Of a DNA stretch of 64,000 nucleotides, positions 52,642 to 61,939 are shown one piece after another. Position numbers and translations under genes: made by a program. How positions within the stretch are numbered: position 1 is the first letter of the stretch; every line of letters starts with the position of its first letter. The stretch comes from Streptomyces zagrosensis (GTDB lineage: Bacteria > Actinomycetota > Actinomycetes > Streptomycetales > Streptomycetaceae), in NCBI RefSeq assembly GCF_014203645.1, contig NZ_JACHJL010000012.1:62001-126000 (forward strand), written 5' to 3'. The notes beneath the pieces are model-generated. The model did no database searches, was not told where the DNA came from, and saw only the letters and a program-made list of their open reading frames with translations.

Positions 52642-53826
52642 ATGCCTACCAAGCACCACTGGACCACCACGCCCATCACCGCCGACATCCTGCGCGGCGC
52701 CCTCGATACGGAGCGCACCGCGAACGGTGTGCTGCCGCACCGGCTGCCCGCCTCGGCCCGTGCCCAATGCACCGATGGGCAGCTCGCCATGGTGGAGGCG
52801 CAGCCCTCCGGTGTACGACTGGTCTTTCGTACGCGGGCCACCGCCGTGGAACTGGACGCGCTGGCCACCAAGCGGGTCTACAGGGGCGCCCCGCCGCGTC
52901 CGGACGGCGTGTACGAGCTACTTATCGACGGCCGCCTGGCCGGCCAGGCCAGCGCGGTTGGCGGCAACACCCTCACCATCGACATGACCGCCGGGACCGC
53001 CGAGCAGCAGCCCGGTGCGCCCGACACCCTCCGCTTTCCCGACCTGCCTCACGGTGTCAAGACCGTCGAGATCTGGTTGCCCCACAACGAGGCCACCGAG
53101 CTCGTCGCTCTACGCACCGACGCCCCCATCGAGGCCGTGCCGCCGGGCGGTCGCCGGGTGTGGTTGCACCACGGCAGTTCGATCAGTCAGGGTTCCAACG
53201 CCGCGAGCCCCACCACCACCTGGCCCGCGCTCGCCGCCTCACTCGGCCGCGTGGAACTGATCAACCTGGGCCTGGGCGGCGGGGCCCTGCTCGACCCGTT
53301 CATCGCCCGCGCGATGCGGGACACCCCCGCCGACGTGATCAGCATCAAGATGGGCATCAATGTGGTCAATGCTGATCTGATGCGTCTACGCGCCTTCGGC
53401 CCCGCTGTCCATGGCTTCCTCGACACCATCCGCGACGGTCATCCCGCCGCACCCTTGCTGGTTGTCTCACCCCTCATGTGCCCGATTCACGAAGACACAC
53501 CGGGCCCCGCAGCCCCGGACTTCACCACGCTTCACACCGGGCAACTGGCGTTTCGGGCCACGGGCGATCCGGCGGAACGCGCGAGCGGGAAGTTGACCCT
53601 GCGGGTCATCCGGGACGAGCTGGCTCGGATCGTGACGCAACGGGCGACCGAGGACTCGAACCTGTACTACCTCGACGGCCGCGACCTCTACGGTGCGGCC
53701 GACTTCGACGAACTGCCGTTGCCTGACCAGCTCCATCCGGACGCCGCAGCCCACCGCCGTATCGGCAAACGCTTCGCCACCGCGGCCTTCACCGCCAACG
53801 GTCCTTTCGCGGATCGCAGCTCCTGA
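52642..53826 (+). CDS. SGNH/GDSL-type hydrolase
   Basis: 394 aa from ATG with GAGGA. N-terminal beta-sandwich-like domain (LDTERTANGVLPHRLPAS to TVEIWLPHNEATEL) then an SGNH domain: block I VWLHHGSSISQGSNA, block II NLGLGGGALLDPF, block III GINVVNADLMRL and block V DQLHPDAAAHRRIG with catalytic Asp-His. No signal peptide, so cytosolic esterase activity on acyl or acetyl groups, perhaps sugar esters, is likely. Follows the TetR gene in the same direction. Confidence 0.85.
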   Translation: MPTKHHWTTTPITADILRGALDTERTANGVLPHRLPASARAQCTDGQLAMVEAQPSGVRLVFRTRATAVELDALATKRVYRGAPPRPDGVYELLIDGRLAGQASAVGGNTLTIDMTAGTAEQQPGAPDTLRFPDLPHGVKTVEIWLPHNEATELVALRTDAPIEAVPPGGRRVWLHHGSSISQGSNAASPTTTWPALAASLGRVELINLGLGGGALLDPFIARAMRDTPADVISIKMGINVVNADLMRLRAFGPAVHGFLDTIRDGHPAAPLLVVSPLMCPIHEDTPGPAAPDFTTLHTGQLAFRATGDPAERASGKLTLRVIRDELARIVTQRATEDSNLYYLDGRDLYGAADFDELPLPDQLHPDAAAHRRIGKRFATAAFTANGPFADRSS

Positions 53827-53900
53827 CGCCGGTTGCCCAGCACGCCACTCACGGTCGCTAGACCGGGGCCCCGGGGAGGTAAGGCGGGTGCTGCGGAAGG

Positions 53901-54971
53901 CTAGGCGGGGGGTAGCGGTGTCACGGAGATGACCCGCAGATGGGCCGGGGTGCCGAGCGCGGCTCCGCAACTTTCCGGGCGGGGTGGTTCCGAGGCGCCC
54001 TGAGCGAGGATGACCCGCCAGGCGCGCCCGTCGTAGTGCGTGACGCTCACGGCCCAGCCGGTGTCTGGTCCGCCGGCTTTCTGTCCGTGGGGCACGGGCT
54101 TCGCCACGACCTCGGAGACCGCCAGCACATCGGCCAGGACCTCGCCAGTGAATCGGCGTACCGCCAGGTCGGCGGCCTGGCCCGGGCGGTCCCAGGCCGA
54201 GCGGCCCCGTGCGCCCTCGATGGTGATCCGGCCGCGCCGCGCTGCGGAGAGGACCTCCTTGACGGAGTGGGTGGTGGCCCGGCCGTAGGCGTACCCGTAC
54301 GGCAGTACGAGCAGCGTCGGCGAGAAGCGGTGGCCGCCGATGTGGGTGATCTCCCAGACGTCGGTTGCACCGCCCATGGCGGCCAGTTCGGCGACGAGCG
54401 GGCGGCCGAGCAGGGCACAGCAGCGGTCGCGCTTTCCGTTGGTGCAGACGAAGGCGAGGGGCTCGCCCTCGTACGGCTCCCAATGCGGCGGGGGCGCGGA
54501 GAGGTCGGCCGGGGGCGCGATGAGGGTGCCCGTGCGCGGGGTGGGCTGTGTGGGCTGTGTGGGCTGTGCTGCCCATGGGGCGAACGGGCGCTGGGTGGCC
54601 AGCGGCAGTGCGCGTACATCGCCCGCCCCCAGGGCCGCGAAGTCCAGTGTGAGCAGTGCGGCTGGGTCGGTGACCAGCGTCGTTCGCATCCAGGAGCGGC
54701 CGGGCACGGTGTGCGCCGCGAACACCCGCTGCCGGGTGGGGCGGCGGCGGTCCGCATGGCGCCCCGGTCGCCGGATGAGAGCGATCCGTACGCCGGTGCC
54801 ATCGGCCGCCCGTTCCAGCGCCCGGCCGACGTCGGGGTCGAGGTGGCTGGAGGTGACAGCCTTGGCGCCCCATGGGCCGGTCTGTTCGATCAGAAGCCAG
54901 GTGCGGGCGGTGGCCGCGGTACCCGCGAGGGGCTCGGCCAGTTCCCGCGAACTGGTCGCACAGGTGCTCAC
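53901..54971 (-). CDS. Sucrase/ferredoxin-like (thioredoxin-fold Fe-S) protein
   Basis: 356 aa from GTG. Suc_Fer-like family features: SRELAEPLAGTAATARTWLL at the N-terminus, VCTNGKRDRCCALLGRPL (cluster cysteines), WEITHIGGHRFSPTLLVLPY and YGRATTHSVKEVL. A QPTQPTQPT stretch comes from a short DNA repeat. Such proteins have a thioredoxin-like [2Fe-2S] fold. A near-consensus DmdR/IdeR iron box abuts the start codon, so expression should rise in iron starvation, suggesting a role in ferric-siderophore reduction or iron metabolism. No Shine-Dalgarno is seen, consistent with a leaderless mRNA. Confidence 0.85.
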   Translation of the reverse strand: MSTCATSSRELAEPLAGTAATARTWLLIEQTGPWGAKAVTSSHLDPDVGRALERAADGTGVRIALIRRPGRHADRRRPTRQRVFAAHTVPGRSWMRTTLVTDPAALLTLDFAALGAGDVRALPLATQRPFAPWAAQPTQPTQPTPRTGTLIAPPADLSAPPPHWEPYEGEPLAFVCTNGKRDRCCALLGRPLVAELAAMGGATDVWEITHIGGHRFSPTLLVLPYGYAYGRATTHSVKEVLSAARRGRITIEGARGRSAWDRPGQAADLAVRRFTGEVLADVLAVSEVVAKPVPHGQKAGGPDTGWAVSVTHYDGRAWRVILAQGASEPPRPESCGAALGTPAHLRVISVTPLPPA

Positions 54972-54990
54972 ACAGGTGAGCCTAACCTGA
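54972..54990. promoter_or_regulatory. DmdR/IdeR iron box
   Basis: Contains AGGTGAGCCTAACCT, matching TTAGGTGAGCCTAACCTAA at 16 of 19 positions. It touches the GTG of the sucrase/ferredoxin-like gene and includes a TAGGCT hexamer (minus strand) seven bases before that GTG, so Fe-bound regulator would cover the -10 of a leaderless promoter. Confidence 0.8.
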
Positions 54991-55095
54991 TCTTCGGCCG
55001 CAGCGGGGTGGAGCAGGGCCCGGTGTCCGCTGTGTCAGCAGCGGTGTTGCCGGCGAAGGCCGCGCCGCGGGGCGGTGCCCTTGGGGTGCGGTTCC

Positions 55096-56457
55096 TCACG
55101 GCACTGGCTGCGGTGGTTTCGGCCCCCGGTACTGGCCGCTGGGGCGCATACGGAGGGGGCGTTCGGCGTACTCCTCCAGCGCATGGGCGATCCAGCCAGC
55201 CACTCTGCCCACAGCGAACATCGTCTCTCCGGCCTCGGTCGGCATTCCGGACGATACGGTCAGCACCGCGAGGGCGAGGTCCACGTTGGCATGGAGTTCG
55301 GTGCGGTGGGCCGCCGTCGCCTCGACCTCGCGCGCGGCAGCCAGCGCATCGGCTGCTCCTGGCACGTCCGCGAGCAGCCCGAAGAGCGCCTGGGCCCGCG
55401 GGTCCTGGGCCGGATAGATCCGGTGCCCGAGGCCGGGCACCCGGCCCCCCGCGCGCAACTGGTCCGCCACGACTGCCGCCGCGCTGCCGCGGTCCAACGC
55501 CTCCGTCAGCATGCGGTGCGCGAGCCCGCTGGCCGCGCCGTGCAGCGGCCCATCCGCCGCGCCGAGCCCGGCGGACACCGCCGCGTACGGATGGGCCCGC
55601 GCCGAGGCGGCCACGCGTACGGCCAGCGTGGAGGCGGCGAGGTCATGGTCGATGAGGAGGACGAGTGCCGTTTGCAGCACCCGTAGCGCGGCGGGTTCCG
55701 CGCGGTGCGGCGAGAGCCGCGCCCAAAGCTGCTCGGCGATGCTGAGCGGGCTGGCGGGCTCGTTCGCGTTGTTGTAGCTGCTGCTGCCGGTGCCGGTGCC
55801 GCTGTTGCCGCCGGCGTGACTCGGGTCGCGCCGTGGCGGCTCGCTTTGTCCCGGCGCGTACGGCAGGGCGTCCACCAGCGTCGCGATCAAAGCGCGGGCG
55901 CTGGCGAGCACCGTTACCTCGGTGAGGTCGAAGCGCAGCGGGTCAGCCGCTGCGGCGGCGATGGCTGCGACGCGTAGTCCGTCCATCGGGCCGCTGTGCG
56001 CAGGGAGCGCGGACACCGCACGGCGTGCCGCTGCCCGGGTCGCCTCCGGCGCGGTGAACCGGATGCCGGGCCGCATCCGCCCGGTCCACAGCCACTCGGC
56101 GGTCTCCTCGTAGCCATGGCGCCGGGCGAGGGCGGTGGCATCGACGCCCCGGTAGTAGTAGCGGTCCCGGTCGATGAGGGTGATGCCGGTGTGCACGGTG
56201 GTACCCCCTGGGGCCTGGTGGCCCGGTGACTGCACCGCCGCCTCGCGCCTGCCGCGCCGCAGCAGGGCTTCGACCTCGCCGGCGTCGAAGGTGCTGCCCC
56301 GACCGCCCGGGGTGCGGCGGCTGGTGAGCTGGCCGCGGCTGACGTACGCGTACACCGTCTCGGGCTTGACGCCGAGCCGATCGGCCGCCTCGCGCGTGGT
56401 CAGTCGCCGCTCGCCGAGGCCAGTTTCCGCTTCGGTGCCCGATTCCGTATCCGCCAT
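55096..56457 (-). CDS. Citrate synthase-like protein with N-terminal MerR/excisionase-type HTH
   Basis: 453 aa from ATG 56457. Residues 16-70 are a DNA-binding winged HTH (LTTREAADRLGVKPETVYAY, VSRGQLTSRRTPGG, FDAGEVEALLRRGRR). The rest is citrate synthase-like: HTGITLIDRDRYYYRGVD, active-site-like His in GPLHGAASG, His in GLGHRIYPAQDPR and Asp in HANVDLALAV. A Gly/Ser/Asn linker (about 220-240) is inserted mid domain. The fusion suggests a regulator that senses acyl-CoA/oxaloacetate through the enzyme fold, or an enzyme that regulates its own divergent partner. A perfect palindrome lies in the intergenic region. Confidence 0.88.
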   Translation of the reverse strand: MADTESGTEAETGLGERRLTTREAADRLGVKPETVYAYVSRGQLTSRRTPGGRGSTFDAGEVEALLRRGRREAAVQSPGHQAPGGTTVHTGITLIDRDRYYYRGVDATALARRHGYEETAEWLWTGRMRPGIRFTAPEATRAAARRAVSALPAHSGPMDGLRVAAIAAAAADPLRFDLTEVTVLASARALIATLVDALPYAPGQSEPPRRDPSHAGGNSGTGTGSSSYNNANEPASPLSIAEQLWARLSPHRAEPAALRVLQTALVLLIDHDLAASTLAVRVAASARAHPYAAVSAGLGAADGPLHGAASGLAHRMLTEALDRGSAAAVVADQLRAGGRVPGLGHRIYPAQDPRAQALFGLLADVPGAADALAAAREVEATAAHRTELHANVDLALAVLTVSSGMPTEAGETMFAVGRVAGWIAHALEEYAERPLRMRPSGQYRGPKPPQPVP

Positions 56458-56492
56458 GCACGCCACCGTATCCACGCTGATGAGGCTCGAAG

Positions 56493-56513
56493 AACATTGA
56501 TTGAATCAATGTT
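56493..56513. promoter_or_regulatory. Perfect 21-bp palindrome between divergent citrate synthase genes
   Basis: Arms AACATTGATT and AATCAATGTT flank a single G. Further TCAAT half-sites occur at 56527 and 56546, about 20 bases apart each. The site is AT rich in a GC-rich genome and is the likely operator for the HTH-citrate synthase protein. Confidence 0.75.
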
Positions 56514-56568
56514 GACAGCTAATTCGTCAATCATAGACAGTCGCATCAATATGGGAAGGGAAACGGAG

Positions 56569-57831
56569 ATGCCGATGCAGGAGACCAAGAAGTCCCAGGA
56601 GCCACACGAGTCCCAGCCTCAGTCACACGAACCCCAAAAACCGCAGCACACCGGAGGCGACCAGGAGCGCCAGCGAGCCGGGCTAAGCGGCGGGCCGGTC
56701 GATGTTCCACGTGGACTGGCGGGAGTCGTGGTGACCGAGACCGCGCTTGGTGATGTGCGCGGGCGGGAGGGCTTCTACCACTACCGCCAATACTCGGCCG
56801 TGGAACTCGCCGAGAGCCGCACCTTCGAGGACGTCTGGCATCTGCTGTTCCACGGTGAGCTGCCCAATGCCACGGAGCGCGCCGCGTTCGCCGCCGAGAC
56901 CACCGCCCTGCGGCGGCTGCCCGATGCGGTACGCGCTGCGCTACCTGATATCGCCCGCGCCAGCGCGCGCTCGGGGCCGCTCGCCGGTTTGCGCACCGCG
57001 CTCTCGTTGCTGGGCGCGTCCGCTGGGCTGCGCCCGCTGTACGACATCGACCCCGAGTGCCGCCGCGCGGACGCCCTGGCGGCGTGCGCCGCCGTCCCGA
57101 CGCTGCTCACCGCGCTGCACCGGCTCGGCGATGGCCTGGAGCCGGTCGAACCGCGCGACGATCTGCCGTACGCCGCCAACTATCTGTACATGTTGACCGG
57201 TTTCGAGCCGGACCCGAAGCGGGCGCGCGCCATTGAGCGGTACCTGATCTCCACCATCGATCACGGCTTCAACGCGTCCACGTTCACCGCCCGCGTGATC
57301 GCCTCCACCGGAGCCGACCTCGCCGCCTGCCTGGTGGGCGCGATCGGCGCGCTGTCGGGGCCGCTGCACGGCGGTGCGCCAAGCCGGGCCCTGGACACCC
57401 TCGACGCCATCGGCACCTGCGACCGCATCGACGCCTGGATCAGGGAACGGGTGCTGGCGGGGGAGCGGATCATGGGCTTCGGGCACCCCGTCTACCGCAC
57501 CGAGGACCCACGCTCGCGGATGCTGCGCGGCATCGCGCAGGGGTTCGGCGGCCCGCTGGTGGACTTCGCCGTACAGGTGGAGGCGCAGGTCGAGGCGATA
57601 CTCGCGGAGCTGAAGCCCGGCCGAGAGTTGCACACCAATGTCGAGTTCTACGCCGGTGTCGTCATGGAGCTCTGCGGGCTGCCGCGATCCATGTTTACCC
57701 CCACCTTTGCCGCGGCGCGAGTGGTTGGCTGGAGCGCCAATATCCTGGAGCAGGCGGCGGACTCGAAGATCATCCGTCCGGCGGCCCGTTATGTGGGGCC
57801 GCCACCGCCGCAACCTGTGCCCGTCGTCTGA
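56569..57831 (+). CDS. Citrate synthase / 2-methylcitrate synthase family
   Basis: 420 aa from ATG 56569 (ATG 56575 or 56551 also possible). The first 45 residues are Gln/Pro/Glu rich. The catalytic domain starts at GLAGVVVTETALGDVRG and has His in GPLHGGAPSRALD, His in GFGHPVYRTEDPRSRML and an acidic residue in NVEFYAGVVMELCGLPR, where Glu replaces the usual Asp as in other actinobacterial CitA-like enzymes. It condenses acetyl- or propionyl-CoA with oxaloacetate. Divergent from the HTH fusion paralogue and probably controlled by it; cobW follows after 11 bases. Confidence 0.88.
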   Translation: MPMQETKKSQEPHESQPQSHEPQKPQHTGGDQERQRAGLSGGPVDVPRGLAGVVVTETALGDVRGREGFYHYRQYSAVELAESRTFEDVWHLLFHGELPNATERAAFAAETTALRRLPDAVRAALPDIARASARSGPLAGLRTALSLLGASAGLRPLYDIDPECRRADALAACAAVPTLLTALHRLGDGLEPVEPRDDLPYAANYLYMLTGFEPDPKRARAIERYLISTIDHGFNASTFTARVIASTGADLAACLVGAIGALSGPLHGGAPSRALDTLDAIGTCDRIDAWIRERVLAGERIMGFGHPVYRTEDPRSRMLRGIAQGFGGPLVDFAVQVEAQVEAILAELKPGRELHTNVEFYAGVVMELCGLPRSMFTPTFAAARVVGWSANILEQAADSKIIRPAARYVGPPPPQPVPVV

Positions 57832-57842
57832 GAGGTCCCCCG

Positions 57843-59099
57843 TTGAGTGAGCAGCAGATCCCGGTCGTCGTCCTCGCGGGCTTTTTGGGGTCGGGCAAGA
57901 CCACGGTGCTCAACCATCTGCTGCGGCGCAGCGCCGATACCAGAATCGGCGTCATCGTCAACGATTTCGGCTCCATCGAGATCGATGCCATGAGCGTGTC
58001 GGGGCAGGTCGGATCGACCGTCTCACTCGGAAACGGCTGTCTGTGCTGCGTCGTTGACGTCAGCGAACTCGACGGTTACCTGGACGCCCTCACCGCGCCC
58101 GCCGCTCGCCTCGATGTCATCGTCATCGAGGCGAGCGGGCTCGCCGAGCCGCAAGAACTCGTGCGCATGGTCTTGGCCAGCGACAACCAGCGTGTCGTCT
58201 ATGGCGGGTTGGTCGAGGTCGTCGATGCCGCCGAGTTCGCGGCCACCCGCGCTCGTCACCCCGAGATCGACCGCCATCTGGCCATCGCCGACCTGGTGGT
58301 GTTGAACAAGACCGACCGGGTGCCCGCGGCCGACCTCAAGGCGACCTGGGACACGCTCGCCGAACTGAGCGCGGGCACCGCGGTCATCGAGGCAGAATTC
58401 GGGCGCATCGACCCCGAGTTGCTCTTCGACTGCCGCCCCCGTGACGAGCGGGCCGCCCGGCAACTCTCCTTCGAAGACCTCCGCGCAGAGCTCGGCGTCG
58501 CCGAAGACGAGGGCGTCCACGGGGGGCACCTGCACGCGGCGTACGAGAGCCTCGCGTTCACCTCCCAGGTGCCGATGGACCCGCGACGGCTGATGGACTT
58601 CCTCGACTCCCGGCCAGAAGGGCTCTACCGGATCAAGGGCTTCATCGACTTCGGGGTCGCCGATCCACGCAACAGGTACGCGCTGCACGCAGTCGGGCGG
58701 TTTCTGCGCTTTTATCCGGAGCCCTGGCCGCGGGCCACCCCCCGGCTGACTCAGCTCGTCCTGATCGGCTCGGGGCTCGACGCCCCTGCGCTACAGCAGC
58801 AGCTCTCGACCTGCCGGGTAAGCGGCGAGCCGGCCACGACGGGGGAGGGCGCGCCACTGCTACCCGAGGTGACGACGCCGCGGGAGGCCACCGCTCCTCG
58901 GGACGGCGCGGTTCACAGTGCGCCGGCGCTCGCCGCGGACCCCGCGCCCGTTGAGCCGGCCTGCGACGAGCCGGCCTTCGATGGGCTGGCCTGCGACGAG
59001 CCGACGTCCGACGTGTCGCAGGGTGCGGCCGTGGCGCGGAGCATGTGGGGCGTACTGCGGTACGTACAGCATCAGGACCGGGAACAGGACGAGGAGTAG
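57843..59099 (+). CDS. CobW/COG0523-family GTPase, metal chaperone
   Basis: 418 aa from TTG. Walker A LAGFLGSGKTT (11-21), metal-binding GCLCC (Cys66, Cys68, Cys69), NKTD G4 motif, and CobW C-terminal domain (GLYRIKGFIDFGV, RFLRFYPEP). Residues ~335-418 are a Pro/Asp/Glu-rich tail with repeats of PACDEP type. COG0523 proteins deliver zinc or other metals to client enzymes. It starts 11 bases after the citrate synthase and is likely cotranscribed. The client is unknown. Confidence 0.88.
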   Translation: MSEQQIPVVVLAGFLGSGKTTVLNHLLRRSADTRIGVIVNDFGSIEIDAMSVSGQVGSTVSLGNGCLCCVVDVSELDGYLDALTAPAARLDVIVIEASGLAEPQELVRMVLASDNQRVVYGGLVEVVDAAEFAATRARHPEIDRHLAIADLVVLNKTDRVPAADLKATWDTLAELSAGTAVIEAEFGRIDPELLFDCRPRDERAARQLSFEDLRAELGVAEDEGVHGGHLHAAYESLAFTSQVPMDPRRLMDFLDSRPEGLYRIKGFIDFGVADPRNRYALHAVGRFLRFYPEPWPRATPRLTQLVLIGSGLDAPALQQQLSTCRVSGEPATTGEGAPLLPEVTTPREATAPRDGAVHSAPALAADPAPVEPACDEPAFDGLACDEPTSDVSQGAAVARSMWGVLRYVQHQDREQDEE

Positions 59100-59171
59100 C
59101 ACCGGGCCGCCACTGCCTTCGTTCGCCCGCATCCCCCCCGCATCGCCCCCGGGCGATCCCGTACGGCACCG

Positions 59172-59221
59172 CGTACGGCATCCCGGCTGGCCAGCCGGGT
59201 GACCGAACGGGATGCCGTACG
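59172..59221. terminator. Large nested hairpin between convergent cobW-type gene and parC
   Basis: CGTACGGCATCCCG (59172-59185) pairs with CGGGATGCCGTACG (59208-59221); an 18-bp perfect palindrome CCCGGCTGGCCAGCCGGG lies inside at 59182-59199. Likely terminates both genes. Confidence 0.75.
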
Positions 59222-59271
59222 GAGCGGTCACCCGGCCGAAGCGCCCCGTTGCCGAGGCGCCCGTCTTGCTG

Positions 59272-61725
59272 TTACGTCACCGGGCCCGCGATCGCCGCCA
59301 CCGGCGTGTCCAGCGCGATGCCGGAGCCGTCGCGGCGCGGGTCGGGCTCGGGCAGCGGCACCGGCGTGCCGCTCTTGGCGGCAGCGCGGGGCGGCGCCAC
59401 CCCCGCCCAGGCCATGACCAGGCAACTCTCACCCTTCAGGAACCGCTGGCAGCGCACTCCGCCGGTGGCCCTGCCCTTGCGCGGGTACTGGTCGAACGGA
59501 GTGAGCTTGGCCGCCTGCATCGAGTCATCGAGCGTGTCCTGTGCTCCGGCCACCGTGAACACCATGGCGTCGGCCGCCGGGTCCACCGCGTTGAAGGACA
59601 GCGCCTTCGCGCCCGCGGCCAACTTCACCCCCGTCATGCCGCCCGCGGCCCGGCCCTGCGGGCGTACCTGCGCCGCCGGGTAGCGCAGCAACTGGGCGTC
59701 GTCGGTGATGAAGACCAGGTCCTCGTCGCCGGTGCGCAACTCCGCAGCGCCGACGATCTCGTCCCCCTCGCGCAGCGTGATGACCTCCAACTCCTCCTTG
59801 TTCGCCGGATAGTCGGGCACCACCCGCTTCACCACCCCGTGCGCCGTACCGAGCGCTAGGCCGGGCGACGACTCGTCCAGCGTGGTCAAACACATCACAC
59901 GTTCCCCCTCCGCCAGCGAGAGGAACTCCGTCAGCGGCGCCCCACCCGAGACATTGGGCGCCGCTGCCGTATCGGGCAGCGTCGGCAGGTCGATCACCGA
60001 GATGCGCAGCAGTCGTCCAGTAGAGGTCACCACGCCCACATCGGCGCGCGCCGTGGCGGGCACCGTGGAGATGATCACGTCGTGCTTGGCGCGCCCTGCC
60101 TCGCCGTCATCCACCGGCGGCTCGCCGGAGGCCGTACGGGCCAACAGCCCGGTGGAGGACAGCAGAACCCGGCACGGGTCGTCGGGGACCTCAAGCGGCA
60201 CCGATGCCACCGTGGCGCCCGCCGACGCCAGGAGAACCGTGCGCCGATCGGTGCCGAACTTCTTCGCCACCGTCGCCAGTTCGCCTGACACCAGCTTTCG
60301 CAGCTCCGCGTCCGAGTCCAAAATGCGGGTCAGCTCGGCGATCTCCTGGGCGAGACGGTCCTGCTCGGCCTCCAGCTCGATCCGGTCGAACTTGGTCAGC
60401 CGGCGCAGCGGAGTGTCGAGGATGTACTGCGTCTGCGTGTCGGAGAGGGAGAAGCGGGCGATCAGGGATTCCTTGGCCTGCGCCGCGTTCTCACTCGATC
60501 GAATGATTCGGATGACCTCGTCGATGTCGAGCAGCGCCGTGAGGAGGCCCTCGACCAGGTGCAAGCGGTCCTGCCGCTTGCTGCGTCGGAACTCGCTGCG
60601 CCGGCGCACCACCTCGAAGCGGTGGTCGAGATAGACCTCAAGGAGTTCCTTGAGGCCCAGCGTCAGCGGCTGGCCGTCCACCAGGGCGACGTTGTTGATG
60701 CCGAAGGACTCCTCCATCGGCGTCAGCTTGTACAACTGCTCAAGGACGGCCTCCGGGTTGAAGCCGTTCTTCACCTCGATGACCAGCCGCAACCCGTGCG
60801 CACGGTCGGTGAGGTCCTTGACGTCGGCGATGCCCTGGAGCTTCTTCGACCCGACCAGGTCCTTGATCTTGGCGATGACCTTCTCGGGGCCGACCGCGAA
60901 GGGAAGTTCCGTGACGACCAGACCCTTGCGACGCGGCGAGACGTCATCCACGGTCACCGTGGCACGGATCTTGAACGTGCCACGCCCGCTCTCGTACGCA
61001 TCCCGAACGCCCGCGAGCCCGACGATCCGGCCGCCGGTCGGCAGGTCGGGGCCCGGCACGAAGCGCATCAGGGTGTCGAGGTCGGCGCCCGGGTGCTTGA
61101 TCAGGTGCCGGGCGGCGGCGATGACCTCGCCGAGATTGTGCGGCGGCATGTTCGTCGCCATCCCGACCGCGATCCCGGACGAGCCGTTGACCAGCAGGTT
61201 CGGATAGGCGGCAGGCAGCGCCACCGGCTCGCGCTCGCTGCCGTCGTAGTTGGGGTTGAAATCGACCGTGTCCTCGTCGATGGACTCGGTCATCAGCGAT
61301 GTCGCCGAGGCCATCCGGCACTCGGTGTACCGCATGGCGGCGGGCGGGTCATCGTTGCCGAGCGAGCCGAAGTTGCCGTGCCCATCGACCAGCGGCAGCC
61401 GCATCGAGAACGGTTGCGCCATGCGCACCAAGGCGTCGTAGATGGACGCGTCACCGTGCGGGTGGAGCTTGCCCATCACCTCGCCAACGACTCGGGCGCA
61501 CTTGACGTAGCCGCGCTCAGGGCGCAGCCCCATGTCGTTCATCTGGTAGAGGATGCGGCGGTGCACGGGCTTGAGCCCGTCCCTGGCGTCGGGCAGCGCG
61601 CGCGAGTAGATGACCGAGTAGGCGTATTCCAGGAAGGAGCCCTGCATCTCATCGACGACGTCGATGTCGAGGATGCGCTCCTCGAACTCCTCTGGAGGCG
61701 GGGTCTTCGTGCTGCGGCGGGCCAT
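59272..61725 (-). CDS. parC: DNA topoisomerase IV subunit A
   Basis: 817 aa. Winged-helix and tower domains: YAYSVIYSRALPDARDGLKP, HPHGDASIYDALVRMAQPF, catalytic Tyr133 in AMRYTECRM, then a coiled coil (FDRIELEAEQDRLAQEIAEL) and a six-blade C-terminal DNA-wrapping domain lacking a canonical GyrA box. It forms topoisomerase IV with ParE. The position equal to E. coli GyrA Ser83 is Ala93, as in mycobacterial GyrA. Convergent with cobW-type gene. Confidence 0.93.
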   Translation of the reverse strand: MARRSTKTPPPEEFEERILDIDVVDEMQGSFLEYAYSVIYSRALPDARDGLKPVHRRILYQMNDMGLRPERGYVKCARVVGEVMGKLHPHGDASIYDALVRMAQPFSMRLPLVDGHGNFGSLGNDDPPAAMRYTECRMASATSLMTESIDEDTVDFNPNYDGSEREPVALPAAYPNLLVNGSSGIAVGMATNMPPHNLGEVIAAARHLIKHPGADLDTLMRFVPGPDLPTGGRIVGLAGVRDAYESGRGTFKIRATVTVDDVSPRRKGLVVTELPFAVGPEKVIAKIKDLVGSKKLQGIADVKDLTDRAHGLRLVIEVKNGFNPEAVLEQLYKLTPMEESFGINNVALVDGQPLTLGLKELLEVYLDHRFEVVRRRSEFRRSKRQDRLHLVEGLLTALLDIDEVIRIIRSSENAAQAKESLIARFSLSDTQTQYILDTPLRRLTKFDRIELEAEQDRLAQEIAELTRILDSDAELRKLVSGELATVAKKFGTDRRTVLLASAGATVASVPLEVPDDPCRVLLSSTGLLARTASGEPPVDDGEAGRAKHDVIISTVPATARADVGVVTSTGRLLRISVIDLPTLPDTAAAPNVSGGAPLTEFLSLAEGERVMCLTTLDESSPGLALGTAHGVVKRVVPDYPANKEELEVITLREGDEIVGAAELRTGDEDLVFITDDAQLLRYPAAQVRPQGRAAGGMTGVKLAAGAKALSFNAVDPAADAMVFTVAGAQDTLDDSMQAAKLTPFDQYPRKGRATGGVRCQRFLKGESCLVMAWAGVAPPRAAAKSGTPVPLPEPDPRRDGSGIALDTPVAAIAGPVT

Positions 61726-61939
61726 CGCGGCTGCGGCTCCTTCGACTGCCGGTGCGAGTGCTGACGCCGACCATTGTGGACCGCCGCACTGACAACGCTG
61801 ACCACGACCCGGCTCCTAGCCGCCTGTGGCCCCGCCGCGCGAGGGGCCTTCGCCGGGAACTTCGCCAGATGTCAGCGCGCTTGCATACAGTGACAGCACT
61901 GCTCAATCCGCGATAGATCGCGCGATCGAAGGGACGTAC
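61726..61939. promoter_or_regulatory. Divergent promoter region parC / M16 peptidase
   Basis: 214 bases between start codons. No operator recognised; GAAGGGA precedes the peptidase ATG. Confidence 0.4.
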
